Numbered from the stretch's first letter, positions 27,435 through 41,850 are shown. The stretch is DNA of 64,000 bases from Flaccisagitta enflata (GCA_965153355.1 OZ231126.1:24614001-24678000); one strand, 5' to 3'. Notes: generated by a model not told the origin, from the letters alone. Translations and numbers: made by a program.

Positions 27435-27848
27435 ATGACCTTGTTGCCTGACAAGCCGGTGCCGATTCTGTGTAGCATGGTAGAAATGCTAAGCGGCAGG
27501 CAAACGGCAAAGTGCGGCAGATTTGGTCGAAGATTTGGTCGAAGACAGAAAGAAAAAAGGCCGTTGAAAATGTGTAAATTTGAGAATATTTGCGGCAGCA
27601 CATGGACAGATGATTCCAACTTCTCGGATCTCGATATTGGTGTATGTAACGCTCATTTGCATAATGCAGTTTACTGTTTCATTCAAGGCAATAAACTTTT
27701 TTCATCAAGAAAAACGTTCATACTAGCTTCAGAAATTGTTTTTGATTTTATGACCATGAAAGCCCATATAACAACCAAAAAAACAGCATATATGATGGAC
27801 TCAATTCTAGAATGTTTCCACATTCCAACACGATTGCTTTTTGTTTGA
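27435..27848 (+). CDS. Uncertain open frame of 137 codons, no recognised domain
   Basis: One of very few frames here not made of simple repeat. It has mixed composition, a 12 bp duplication (GATTTGGTCGAA twice, near 27522-27545), a hydrophobic stretch absent, and no signal peptide. No start-context, splice or homology support. Could be chance, or a fragment of an old transposon. Treated as hypothetical. Confidence 0.1.
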   Translation: MTLLPDKPVPILCSMVEMLSGRQTAKCGRFGRRFGRRQKEKRPLKMCKFENICGSTWTDDSNFSDLDIGVCNAHLHNAVYCFIQGNKLFSSRKTFILASEIVFDFMTMKAHITTKKTAYMMDSILECFHIPTRLLFV

Positions 27849-28350
27849 AAGGATATTTATAAACAAAAAATTTCGTCACAACAACGAAATTATCCACACC
27901 CCCAAGCATTGAAAAAGGTCGCCGATGGGTCTCGGCCTCACGACTGTCTAATAGTCTACGGCTTTGAGGTGGCCCTTCTCTAGCGGCTAGATCGCGGTTG
28001 TTAGTGAAACTCTCGGAGAACTCTCCCGTTGATCTCTTTCGTCTTCACCGCACTGTCAACTGACAAACTAGAAAATTAGTCGTGTAACTTGCATTTTTTC
28101 GGTTCATAGGGATGTGCTTATCAAATTCCGCGTGAATAGGTTGTGCATCGTTGACGAACGATGGGCCAAAGTCTACGCACAATACGTACTCCATAGCCTG
28201 TGTAAACATGAGAAGTGCGGCAGCTTCTGCTAAATTACAGCGTAGAGAAATCGGAAGCTCTGCTCTGTCATAAGTCTGCATTCCACTTTTTTGACATTTT
28301 CTTCTATCTTCTTTTTTCCCCTTCCACTATCTCATCCTTTCAATCTTTCA

Positions 28351-28371
28351 ATCTTTCTTTCTTTCTTTCGT

Positions 28372-28451
<80 letters not shown>
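28351..28451. repeat. (TTTC)n microsatellite
   Basis: About 25 units, 60 bases left of the TA-flanked element at 28516. Confidence 0.95.
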
Positions 28452-28515
28452 TCCTTCTTTCGGTCTTTCTTTTTTTAGTCCCTTTTTTCTTTCTTTTCCT
28501 CTTTCTTTCCTTCTA

Positions 28516-29282
28516 CAGGGAGTACCCCGCCAAAATAAACAAAAGAAAACGACACAATTCTGCAATAGAAAAAGATATTTCAAATCTGAAAAAAAATGTT
28601 AGAAAGCCCTGTGAAAACGAATTTACCCTGTTCTGATACATTCCAACCTCCTATCGGTTTTGGATCTCCATAAAATGCTTTTTAAAAACGTTCATTTTGA
28701 AAAATGCATTTTATCAAATTTCTCTTATCTAAAGAGGCTGAACCTTCATCTTTATTTCAATATCATTTCCAAACAAACTGAGCTAAAAACATGAGATTGG
28801 GCTCATATTAAAGATAATTTGATAAATTTTATGAAAATCTTAGAATAGATACAGTGGGGATATGTCATATAGAGAAAACTGTTTTTTTTCTCTCCACTTT
28901 CAATATCCTGCTTAGAGATGTTGGATGCTATGAATTGTCTACACTAGCCCGTATGCTTAATTTTCAAAATAATGTAAGCATATCTAAAATCTACATTGAA
29001 TACGCACTAATGCTGGTGACATCCTACAATTTTTAAAGGGATACATTGATTTTATGTTCAAAAACCTTTAAAAATCCACAATTTTCCTTTGGAACACAGA
29101 AAAAAGCTGTAATTTTTTTTCAAAATGATGTGGGCAATAAGTAGTTATTTTTCATAAACTCTCAACTGAACAGTAAAAAATCGTTTTAAGGGCTTTCTGG
29201 ATCTTTTTTCAAAATTGATCTACCATCTCTAGAAGCAAAGTTGTGTCGTTTTCTTTTGTTTCATTTGGCGGGGTATTCCATG
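28516..29282. mobile_element. TA-flanked inverted-repeat element (767 bp), Tc1/mariner-like MITE
   Basis: Left end TA-CAGGGAGTACCCCGCCAAA, right end TTTGGCGGGGTATTCCATG-TA. Inverted homology runs some 100 bases inward (AACAAAAGAAAACGACACAA on the left matches TTGTGTCGTTTTCTTTTGTT on the right; GAAAGCCCT/AGGGCTTTC farther in). TA on both sides fits a Tc1/mariner target duplication. No coding capacity. Confidence 0.65.
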
Positions 29283-29749
29283 TACATGTCTCCAATCATC
29301 ATGATTATCCATTCTTTTACCTGAAACTTCGACCTTTTATTCATAACTTATGTCCCTTCCCATTCCTCTAGGCACCTGCTTGAGTTTTTGTCTGATACCA
29401 CTCCTCGACCTTTAAGTCTCCATCCCACCCCTCTCACCTTATCCTCTTCGCTTTCTGTCTCTTTCGCGCGCATCGTTTCTGCAAGATAACGTTTCAATGG
29501 AGAAAACGGAGAAGGTTTTCAAATGAAATCAACAAAACCAGAAATAGAAGAGGGAAGTGTTTCTTCTGCAAGCGCCTTTCGTTACTTTTCTTCCCCTCTT
29601 TCCGTCTTCCCTTCTTTGCTTCCTTTCTTCTTTGCTTCTTTCTTTCTCTCTTCATTTCTTTGTTTCTTCCTTGCTTTCTATCTTTCTCACTTTCTTTCTC
29701 TCTTTCTCATCTTTTCCTTCCTTACTTTCTCTCTTTTTTCTCTCTTTTT

Positions 29750-29825
<76 letters not shown>

Positions 29826-29886
29826 TCGTTCTTTCTTTTTTTCTTTCTTTCTTTATTTCTTCTCTTTCTTTCTTTCTTTCTTTCAT

Positions 29887-29942
<56 letters not shown>

Positions 29943-29946
29943 TCAT

Positions 29947-30006
<60 letters not shown>

Positions 30007-30092
30007 TTTTCTTTCTTTCTTTCTTTCTTTCTTTTGCTCTTTCTTTTGCTCTTTCTCTCACCTGTCTGTCTGTCTTTCTTTTTTTCTTTTTT

Positions 30093-30168
<76 letters not shown>

Positions 30169-30231
30169 TCCTTTGCTCTTTCTTCTGCTCTTTCTCTCAC
30201 CTGTCTGTCTGTCTTTCTTTCTTTCTTCTTT

Positions 30232-30319
<88 letters not shown>

Positions 30320-30332
30320 TTTTTCTTTCTTT
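29750..30332. repeat. (TTTC)n array, about 580 bp, with higher-order duplication
   Basis: TTTGCTCTTTCTNTTGCTCT and CTCACCTGTCTGTCTGTC occur twice (30032-30075 and 30171-30215), so a unit of about 140 bp has been duplicated within the tetranucleotide array. Confidence 0.9.
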
Positions 30333-30701
30333 CTGTGATCAATTCGATTTTGTTTTTGTTTTTATTTTCACTTATCTTACCCTTAAGATGTTTTGCCTGA
30401 CAATTGTCTCTACTTATTTTTATAGAATATTGAAGTGGAACCGGAAGTCGGAATGGAAGTGGAAGCGGAAATAGAATCTGTGGTGAAAGCAGAGACTGAG
30501 CCGAGGTATAAACGTGAAAGGTGCAGCGCCGGAGGGAAAGGCAGAGGCAGTCGCGAAGGCAGAGGCAGAACCCCCTTGTGCAATGAACGCAAAAGCTGAA
30601 GTGGCAGAGGCAATGGCAGGAGGCAGAAGGCAGATGCGAAGGTGAATATTCATTTGTAAGAAGAGCAGACAGGAAAGTGGAGTGGTAAGCGCAGGCAGCT
30701 T

Positions 30702-32219
30702 TATAGTCCAGGATTTAAAGAAAAGGACTCGGCAAATTTGGAGCAAAGCGTGAAAATTTGCATACAAGGTCAGTTTTTTGTGCCGAACAAGATCAGACGG
30801 GGTGCTTGTCTGATTTTTGAGTGCACCCTGTCTAAAAACACGTTTTTAAGCCAAAAAAACACTTCAAAGTTGCGCTGACGCCAGAGTAATTGACCGATGA
30901 CTATAAAATTTTAGGTGAAGAAAAATATGCTTTTTATCTACTTGCATGCAAAATTTCAGCAAAATCGGTCAAGTAGAAGCGGAGCTATGGCTTTTTAAAG
31001 TCTAGGCCTATTTTCAAAAAAAGGGCTATATTTCAATTTTGAGGTAAAATTTTGGTTTTTTGAGCTAGAAGTCTGATACTAGTTTTGATTATTTATTTTA
31101 CCCCAATTTACTCTAAAAACAAAAGAAATTGAAAAAATTCCATGTTTTTTTCATATTTTTGCCCAAAAAATCAAAAAATTGAGTTTCAGAATTAAGGCCT
31201 GATTTTTGAAAAAGGCTAGTTCTAGGAAAATATTGAAATTATTGGCGCCCACTATGGGAATCAATTGTCATCAAGTGTACTAACTTATTCCCAAACTTTC
31301 AGAGGGGTACGTCAACCCAAAAAGACAAAAAATCATTTCAAAGTTTAGAAAAAAAAGATCCCAAAATTTTGCATTTTTAGACTTCCTGGGATATTTTGTT
31401 ATGCTATGGCCAAACGCTTCAGGCAATTTGCCTAAAATTTTGTATGCAAGTCCCTATATGTAAGGGGCATATCTGAGCCAAATTTCAGCTTAATAATCAA
31501 ACTTTGAGTTTTTTCATATCTCAAAGAGGGTAAAAAAATGCCAAATTTTGGTATTTTTTCTTTAGACTTTGAAATGTTTTTTTGTCTTTTTGGGAAAGTG
31601 TACCCCTTTGAAATTTTGGAAATAAGTTGGTACGCTTAATGGCAACATATTCATTCAGTAAGCACCATTAATTTTGATATTTTCCTTGAACTAGCCTATT
31701 TTGAAGACCACGCCTAAATTTTAAAACTGAATTTTTTGTTTTTTTAGCCAAAAAATGAAAAAACCACCAAATTTTTTAAATTTGTTTTGCTTTTCAGGTC
31801 AATTAGGATAAAGTTAATGTTTGAAAACAATTTCAGACTTATAGCTTAAAAAAACCAAATTTTACCCTAAAATTGAAACATAGCCCTTTTTTTGAAAAAA
31901 GGCCTAGACTTTAAACGGCAATATCTCCGCTTCTACTGAACCGATTTTGCTGAAATTTTGAATGCAAGCAGAAAAAAGGCATAATTTTTTTCACCTAAAA
32001 TTTTATAACAATCGGTCAATTCGTTTTGCGTCAGTGCAACTTCAAAGTTTTTTTTTTTTGAAAAAACATGTTTTTTTATAGAGTGCACTAAAAAATCAGA
32101 CGTGTACCCCATCTAGTCTTCTTCAGCACAAAAAACTGACCCTGTATGCAAATTTTCAGGCTTTGCTCCAAAGTCGCCAAGATCTGAGCTTTTATCCCTT
32201 TTAAAGACTGGACTATTTA
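30702..32219. mobile_element. 1.5 kb foldback (near-palindromic) element
   Basis: The left half, read inverted, follows the right half over its whole length. Pairs include ATAGTCCAG/CTGGACTAT at the ends; TTTGCATACAAGGTCAGTTTTT-type boxes at 30759 and the inverse at 32124-32155; TAAAATTTTAGGTGAA at 30904 and TTCACCTAAAATTTTA at 31989; and GCGGAGCTAT against ATCTCCGC. The centre is near 31460. It splits a GGAAGTGGAAGC-type repeat that is seen on both sides (30430-30680 and 32221-32310). Confidence 0.65.
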
Positions 32220-32328
32220 GAAGTGCAAGCAAAGGTGCGTTCGAAGTGGGAGTGGAAGCAGAAGTGGAAGCAGAGGCGGGAACGGAAATGGAAGTGGAGG
32301 CTGGATTCAGAATGTAGCGGGTAGCAGA

Positions 32329-32568
32329 CAAACAAGTGATACGGGGTCGCAATATCGTTGCGGATGGGCGGGCAGGGGCATCTGACCCCCATCCTCACTC
32401 AACGCCCCTCCCAACCCCCTTCCCACAGACACTTACGCAAAAAAGCTTCTAAAACGCTTGTTTTCTCACTTTTCGACTCAATCATTACCGACGGACAGAC
32501 GGACTAACGGACGGACGGACGGACCAACGGACAAAGCCTCATATAGAGTTGCGTGTCCGCAACTAAAA
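32329..32568 (+). repeat. Dispersed hairpin-ended repeat, subfamily B (complete)
   Basis: Best B copy: ACAAGTGATACGGGGTCGCA, ATATCGTTGCGGATGGGCGG, C-rich middle, CGCTTGTTTTCTCAC, a GGACGGACGGAC tract, CATATAGAGTTGCG and TGTCCGCAACTAAAA. The head motif GTTGCGGA pairs exactly with the tail TCCGCAAC. Confidence 0.8.
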
Positions 32569-32669
32569 GCAAGCGAAAGCGAAAGCGGAAGTTGAATTGA
32601 AAGAGGAAAGGCTAAGAACGTAGAACCATCCTCGTTTCGTCTTTGTGCAAAAAGTGATAATTTTGATAA

Positions 32670-32781
<112 letters not shown>

Positions 32782-32932
32782 GTTAGGTTGATTCAGTTTT
32801 CGAATTTAGGTTTTGCTTCAGAGTTCAGACGTGGGTGGATGGTGTCAAACTGTCAACATACCGAGGAAATCTTAATGAACCACAACAATGATATTTGCCA
32901 CCTACAATTACTTTGAAAATCATGGTCTCGTA

Positions 32933-33160
32933 TTTCAGAAATGAAATTGAGAGGAAAAGGTTTAAGAATCGGGAAAATATCAACAATCGGGGTGAGTTTA
33001 TTATGTTTAAGACCGCAGTTGAAGAATCCAATTTTGTGAGGAAAACTTTCAGAAATGAAATTGAGAGGAAAAGGTTTAAGAATCGGGAAAATATCAACAA
33101 TCGGGGTGAGTTTATTATGTTTAAGACCGCCGTTGAAGAATCCAATTTTGTGAGGAAAAC
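32933..33160 (+). repeat. 114 bp perfect-frame tandem duplication
   Basis: Two copies, 32933-33046 and 33047-33160. I see one base difference, GCAGTT against GCCGTT. 114 is divisible by three, so one plus frame stays open across both. Each copy has a splice-donor-like GGGGTGAGTTT. No recognised protein. Confidence 0.8.
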
Positions 33161-33357
33161 TTTTAGTCAGAGGTTTTCCATCATTGCTTTTTCTCGAGTT
33201 TTCGGTTTGTTGGTATTCTTCTTTTCAATCTCTTTTTCTTTTGCTTGTCTCGTTGCAGCTTTTGTGTTTGAGAGGAAAACTGTTTTGCACCCAAACATCT
33301 ATTTCTCTCTCTTACTCTGTATTGACAGTTTAGCTCTCTGTCTCCATCTCCGTATGT

Positions 33358-33555
<198 letters not shown>

Positions 33556-33861
33556 TTTTGAAGAATTTTTTTCACCCAAGAGAAATGTCTCACATGTCGA
33601 GACGATGGGGAGGATGGAAATAAAAGGAGAAAAAAACATAGGAACATGAAAAAAAGAAAATAAGAAGAGGCATTAGGTCGTTCTCTCTCTAAGTCGCACG
33701 ACAAAGAAAAAAAGAAACGAAAGAAAAAAAAAAAAGAAGAAGGAAGCAACGAAAATTATGTTTTGTTGTTATCTGTTTTGGTTCCAACTTTCTTTGTTCA
33801 AATTGATTGAGTTTCTGATCTCTTTTTGGCTTCTATTCTCAAAAGCAGATGCTAACATGGG

Positions 33862-33865
<4 letters not shown>

Positions 33866-33930
<65 letters not shown>

Positions 33931-33966
33931 CTCCACCAAAAAAAGACATTGATTTCAAGCTCCAGG

Positions 33967-34022
<56 letters not shown>

Positions 34023-34040
34023 TAGACAGACAGACAGACT
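33866..34040. repeat. (GA)n then (ACAG)n
   Basis: Right SSR arm of the 33277-34100 inverted repeat. Confidence 0.95.
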
Positions 34041-34765
34041 CACATACTGAGTCAATACAGAGTAAGAGAGAGAAATGGATGTTTGGGTGCAAAACAGTAT
34101 GCTAGACGGAAAAAAAGGGGTAGAAATCAGAGATGAACCGAAGTCTAATGTCATTACGATGATGAAATGACCAAATAATCTGTCAGCTTTTTTTGGCAAT
34201 TCTTGTCTTCATTAAATGAACGTAAGGCCACTCACGAAAGATCGCCTTTCTCCACCACTGCGGCAATCATCGCAAATACCGTTAAGCTTCACTAAAGTAG
34301 GGTATAAGGTCGATTGCCGAGGTTGTAATCGGTATTTGGGCACCATGTTTTTGTCAAAATTATTGTATTACACATAACATACATATTATTTATAGAGACT
34401 ATTATTTATTAGACATAACATATATATTAGATCATATAGAGGATGAATAGTACAATTCTTATACTCATTTTGATTATTTTTAACCAGGGGCCGACATGTT
34501 TTAAGTAAGAGGTAAGACGCGCGAAAAATCGCAAAAATGAGAAAAACTGTTTGATGGGAATGGAATGGAAATGGTCTAGTTTTAAAAATATTTAGTAATA
34601 GAATATGAAATCTCAAGAAATAGATAACAGTAGCCTCTTGGGACCCCTCCAAGGATCCTCTTGAAGCCCCAAAATAGCAAAAAAAAAAAAAAAAGATATG
34701 TTTATTTATTTTATTTATTTATTATTTTTTTTTTTTTGCGTTTCAAGGGCCTGAGTAAAGAAGGC

Positions 34766-34897
34766 CTTTAGTAGTGCTGCCTTATTACCAATAAAGCAAC
34801 CACTACAAAATCTCTCATAGGACAGTTTGGTGTAAGCCTTATAAGTTATAGGTGTGCACGACTTGGTAGCGGGTGCGCTTTAGCGGTACTCCACTGT
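34766..34897 (-). repeat. Small MITE-like repeat, CAGTGGAGCACC family
   Basis: Contains ACTACAAAATCTCTCATAGG and ends GCGGGTGCGCTTTAGCGGTA, CTCCACTG, TA. It faces the copy at 35120, with 220 bases between. Confidence 0.55.
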
Positions 34898-34905
34898 ACG
34901 TGATA

Positions 34906-34981
34906 GCAGCTCCTCCACATGTATCATGAGCCAGGTAAGTAATGCAGCTCCTCCACATGTATCATGAGCCAGGTAAGTAAT
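34906..34981 (+). repeat. 38 bp perfect tandem duplication with donor-like motif
   Basis: GCAGCTCCTCCACATGTATC plus ATGAGCCAGGTAAGTAAT, twice (34906 and 34944). Each contains CAGGTAAGT, a textbook 5' splice site. Confidence 0.8.
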
Positions 34982-35119
34982 GCAGCAATGAAAATAATGT
35001 ATACACTGTATGGAGATACGTACTTCCCTTTTCACTTTCGTCTTACCTTAGGATATTTATGCATCTGCACTAAGACAAAGTTCATCATCGCATTTCAATT
35101 ATAAAATTGCAAAAAACTA

Positions 35120-35220
35120 CAGTGGAGCACCGTCTTTGCCCACCCACAAGCAATTGATGTTCCATCAGAAATCATATATTTATTTCTACAATATCAATGA
35201 GGCAGCTTCTTAGTAAGACA
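35120..35220 (+). repeat. Small MITE-like repeat, CAGTGGAGCACC family
   Basis: Begins TA-CAGTGGAGCACCGTCTTT and continues through CATCAGAAATCATATATTTA. Preceded by AAAAACTA, as the copy at 42340 is by GAAAACTA. Confidence 0.5.
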
Positions 35221-35992
35221 ATATTTTTTTCAAGCCTTTTACTTCAGGTGACGCTCAGGTGAAAATTAACCCTAGATAATAGTAGTAGATTGGTAAATAT
35301 TGAAAGCCTTATGTCGCGTCCGGTGAGCAGGAACAGTGACAGACAAGGTCAATTTAGTGTTGCGGCGGGGTCGCTGATTCAACAAACCATCTTGGTCATT
35401 ACAATATTACATGCCCCGTAAAGTGTGAACGACTATCGCGTAGGTGGGTGGAGTGGGATATGTTGGCGTTAGATACTTTTTCCCCATCGCATCAGGGTGG
35501 AATTTGATGGACTGTGTAGGTATGTGGATGAGTAGTGATCGACCGACATAGCACCATGAAGAGAAGAAAACTGGGTGTGAAAACCAAATCTATAACGTCT
35601 GCGGATAAATGTCTCTGAGCTCTGAAACTAGATTGGGGCAACACGAAACTGGTCATGGTATAGCACTAGGACATGGACCACATATACTGCCTGAATTCCT
35701 GCAAGAAATTTTATGTCAACTATCATAGATCAATAGATGGAACATCTTGAAGAAATTAAATCTTTCCTACACCAGGGTGCGTCACGAGGCCGATTCCTTC
35801 CTATCCTTCCAAAGTGCCTTAAGTTGCCTCTTTGTACATGTAAGATTTTAAACTTTTCACTTTCATTTTGTACTTTCATTTTCGAAACAAAATTTTCAAT
35901 GTTTTGTGATACGTTGGGCGAAGATTCCCCTCCTCTTCCTCATCCTCCTGTTCCACTCCCTCCTCCTCTTTCCCGCTTCATTCACGCGGCAT

Positions 35993-35997
<5 letters not shown>
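35221..35997. other. Unassigned sequence, no gene seen
   Basis: Mixed composition, with no repeat family recognised. Open frames here run into the (CT)n at 35998. Confidence 0.3.

Positions 35998-36058
<61 letters not shown>
35998..36058. repeat. (CT)n microsatellite
   Basis: About 30 units. Confidence 0.95.
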
Positions 36059-36062
<4 letters not shown>

Positions 36063-37461
36063 ATCTCAGTGTCCCAATTCAAGGCACCAACATTCGTTTT
36101 CTTCAACATTATTTTTCGTCTTGGCTTCATCTTCTTCATCTTCATCTTCTTCTTCCTCCTTTGACTTCTTCTCCTAAACATCGTCTTAAGACGTTTCCTC
36201 TCTCTCTCCCTCTCTCTCCCTTTCTCTCGTTCTTCTATTCCGAAACCGTTTGCATAACATTCATTCTCAGTTTTCTCATCCTCCTCTCTTTCCTCCTCCT
36301 CCTCCTCTACCATCGGCTCCATTCCATATATATTCCTTCTGCTTTTTGGCGGGCGGTCTCCATGGAAAATGCACCTGGGATTCCGTAAATACTATCAGCA
36401 CCATATTCAAATTAGGACTACTTGATGGTAAGTCGGTTCATTGTAATTTGCATGATGGTCACATATGTTATCCGATATGATAATCGTCGTCTGCTCCTTC
36501 TTCGTTTCGCTGCGCTTGTAATTACATTGGGGGAAAAGGGGGATCACGTGATAGTCTGAAGACTATGTCACGTGACATTCCGACGGTTCTGTTTCTGTTG
36601 CCATTCTACGATTTTGTGGGTTATTACGCGGCCTTTCGATCATTCTGTTGCAGAAGACTTGTTCGTAGATATTTTGATAATATTGTCCTTTACTACAAGA
36701 AATCTTACAGTGATTATTTTAAACTACATTTTGTAAATATTTTGTCATGTAAAATCCTTCAATGGTCTCGTCATGTAATACATCGATGATGATGTTAGAG
36801 TCATACGATTTCTTTTTTTTTTTTTTTTTTTTTGGTCAAAATGAATTTTGATAATCACGCCATAATGTTGTGATATGGCATACGAATAACATTCCCAAAT
36901 GACAATCTACTTATCATGTCATTTGATTATTTGCAAATCTTATCATATGGCCATTCATTTGCCACGTGAACTTGCATAAGGGTTTCACGATAGTCATTCA
37001 TTCGGTAAACTGCTGTTTTTGTTTTCAAGATAGTCATTGATCTGTTCAAAATGCTGTTTTTGTGTGTCCATGTTGTCTTCCATGTGGTCTCGACCAGTCT
37101 TCTTTAGTGGCTATTTATTGATCTTGCCTCATGTCACGTTGGTAGCCGCGTCGGACAGTCATTAAAGGGTCATATTCTTTATTAAGGATAAGTTCCAAAG
37201 TTTGACTTCTTTCAAAATTCACTCTCGCACTTTTGCTCTCTAAGAAGTTCTCATTTCAATTGTTGTGCGCGTATCAATGTCTGTCCGCAAAATGACCATT
37301 TCGGTCCAACATCTTCTTCGATTTTGTCATCTATCTTTGAAGGTTTTATCGTTCTTTCCGAATTGCATATAGTTTTGAGCCCCAGTCTATTTCAAGTCGC
37401 CATCTGCTTCTCACGAACATAACTCCTCTTTTGCTTCCATTCCTTTATTCTTTTTGAACGG
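36059..37461. other. Unassigned sequence containing the mirrored E-box pair
   Basis: TCC/TTC-rich to 36310, then mixed. The 74-codon frame 36565-36789 has no motif. A poly-T lies at 36812-36833. Confidence 0.3.
36542..36580. promoter_or_regulatory. Mirrored pair of CACGTG sites
   Basis: ATCACGTGAT and GTCACGTGAC, starting 24 bases apart, flank the small palindrome ATAGTCTGAAGACTAT, so the two sites form an inverted pair. A further CACGTG lies at about 36963. Confidence 0.35.
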
Positions 37462-37500
37462 CGGTCCAAAAGGGCCGATGTCCTATGGAATACAGGGGTA
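37462..37500 (+). repeat. Degenerate solo end of the foldback element
   Basis: GCGGTCCAAAAGGGCCGATG, TCCTATGGAATACAGGGG follows the same order as the element ends at 25271 and 38041 with many changes. Region 37836-37935 then has CCTTGAGG-type short repeats. Confidence 0.4.
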
Positions 37501-38040
37501 AATCTAGATATATCTGAACATCACCCCCCCCTACCCCTTGCGTGACCTGCCCCAATCCAGCTTATTTCATGAGAGTGACTCTGTGGTCAAATTAGGGGAT
37601 TGACTGGGAGCCTCAGAGGAGCGGATTTATCATTGCAGAATGGGAATGGCTCGACCACAGATGTAGTAGCATCAAAAGCTTATGATTTTTCCGGCACCTT
37701 TTAATGGTGGGCCTGAACAAATTTTGGATACAAGCCAAAACATATTCAATGATAGCTTTACTGGGATTTGGACCGCTTAGAGGCTAGTATTTGCGCTAGA
37801 GTCAATGCCATGCCACTGGTAATTGGGCGGTTAGGGTGGAATTTGGGCCTCAAGGCTTAGGTTTGACCCTCAAGGCTGGGACTTAGGCCTTGAGGTATGA
37901 ATTTTGGACCTTGAGGTGGGAATTTTAGACCTTGAGGCTGAGAAGGTACGAAGGAATAACAGGTCACCCAAGGGCAATATGTGGTCAGCAATACCTGTTG
38001 CCCTGCTTTGCATGATTGTGAATTTAAATGAAAGAAAGTA

Positions 38041-38554
38041 GGGCAGCGGCCCCGAAGGGGGTGAAGTCCTGTAGAACACAGGGGACTTGCGTTCGTTTGT
38101 CCATTCGGCCGTCTGTCCATCCCCCCAGGCCCTCTCAGGCCTAAAATCTTCCCTCTCAGGCCTGAAATCTATCCTCTCAGGCTGGAGAGGGCAGATTTCA
38201 GGCCTGAGAGGGCAGATTCAAGGCCTGGGAGGGAAGATTTCAGGCCTGAGAGGGCAGATTTCAAGCCTGAGGGGGCAGATTTCAGGCCTGAGAGGGCAGA
38301 TTGTTGGAAAGGGCAGATTTCAGGTCTGAGAGGGCAGATTTCAGGCCTAAGAGGGCGATTTCAGGCCTGAGAGGGCATATTTCAGGCCTGAAAGGACAGA
38401 TTTCAAGCCTGAGAGGGCATATTTCAGGTCTGAGAGGGCATATTTCAAGCCTGAGAGGGTCGGGGGGGGGGGTTGAACAAATGAACGAACAGACAAACAA
38501 ACGTAAGTACCCTGTGTTCTACAGGACTTTGTTCCCTTTGGGGCCGCTGCCCAA
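38041..38554 (-). mobile_element. Foldback element with 21 bp internal repeats, copy 2 (opposite orientation)
   Basis: Same inverted ends (GGGCAGCGGCCCCGAAGGGG, TGTAGAACACAGGGGACTTG on the left; CCCTGTGTTCTACAGGACTT and GGGGCCGCTGCCC on the right). The core is made of GAGAGGGCAGATTTCAGGCCT 21 bp units. The roughly 95 bases left of it (37950-38040, CAGGTCACCCAAGGGCAATA) are the inverse of the bases right of copy 1 (25854-25935), so the mobile or duplicated unit is larger than the foldback itself. Confidence 0.75.
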
Positions 38555-40943
<2,389 letters not shown>

Positions 40944-41175
40944 AGAAAACAAGGCCGGATACACGGCTACCCCAGTCGCGTGCCAGTGGGCGGGGGCCGT
41001 ATTTGAGGTTACTTAATTACTTGGGCAGGAGCAGTGAGGCCAAAGACCGCAAAAAGCCAAAAAAAGTAAAGTGTGATGGACTGACGGACGGACGGACCGA
41101 CCAACCAACGGACAGACCGACGGACCGACAGACTGACAAAGCGGGTTGTAGAGTCGCGTAGCATGCGACTAAAAA
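40944..41175 (+). repeat. Dispersed hairpin-ended repeat, subfamily C-prime
   Basis: AACAAGGCCGGATACACGGC, AGTCGCGTGCCAGTGGGC, an ACTTGGGCAGGAGCAGTGAG box, GACGGACGGACGGACC tract, GCGGGTTGTAGAGTCGCG and GCATGCGACTAAAAA. Same layout as 48065-48266. Confidence 0.8.
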
Positions 41176-41722
41176 TTATTGATTCTTTTTCTATGTCCTA
41201 AAGGTGATTTGGCTGGAAATTCAAAAATTGCCACGGTGGGACCAATTGTATCCACCTAGGTATTAACTTGACTAGAAGAGAGAAAATTGTTTGAGCCATG
41301 TAAGCTGTAAAGCTGTAAAGCTGTAAAAGGGTTCCTCCTCACTTTTTATTTGGCTCCTGTCTGTAGAGAGATTTGAATCAAGATCAATTTTTCCTTAACT
41401 AATGTGGTATGCGTTACCTCGTTAAATAGTTATAGCATTTTGTATATGATAATGATTTTTTGATATGTGAAAGCAGGCCTATCATAGGCCATGTCTGTCA
41501 ATCTGTCACTCAGTTTTCCAGATGCACAAATGCTCAACTATTGCAATTCATTGAGCACATACGTTTGCATATTTAACTTTGTTGTAATCTTTTTACACAA
41601 AGAAATCAGTAATTCGATTTAACAACATTCGGATTTAACAACCAAAATTACCCAGTCCCTTTAAAACCGTTTTATCGTATTTCCACTGTATTTCCGTCTT
41701 CACGCAGCATCACTCTCTCACT

Positions 41723-41786
41723 TTCGCTTTCGCTCTCGCTCTCGCTTTCGCTCTCGCTCTCGCTTTCGCTCTCGCTCTCGCTCTCG

Positions 41787-41844
<58 letters not shown>
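41723..41844. repeat. (CGCTCT)n then (CT)n
   Basis: TTTCGCTCTCGCTCTCGC hexamer units grade into CT. Confidence 0.9.

Positions 41845-41850
<6 letters not shown>

Noticed and set aside
29523-30474. 246-305 codon plus-strand frames
   Set aside because: Phe-Leu-Ser periodicity comes from (TTTC)n; there is no independent protein signal.
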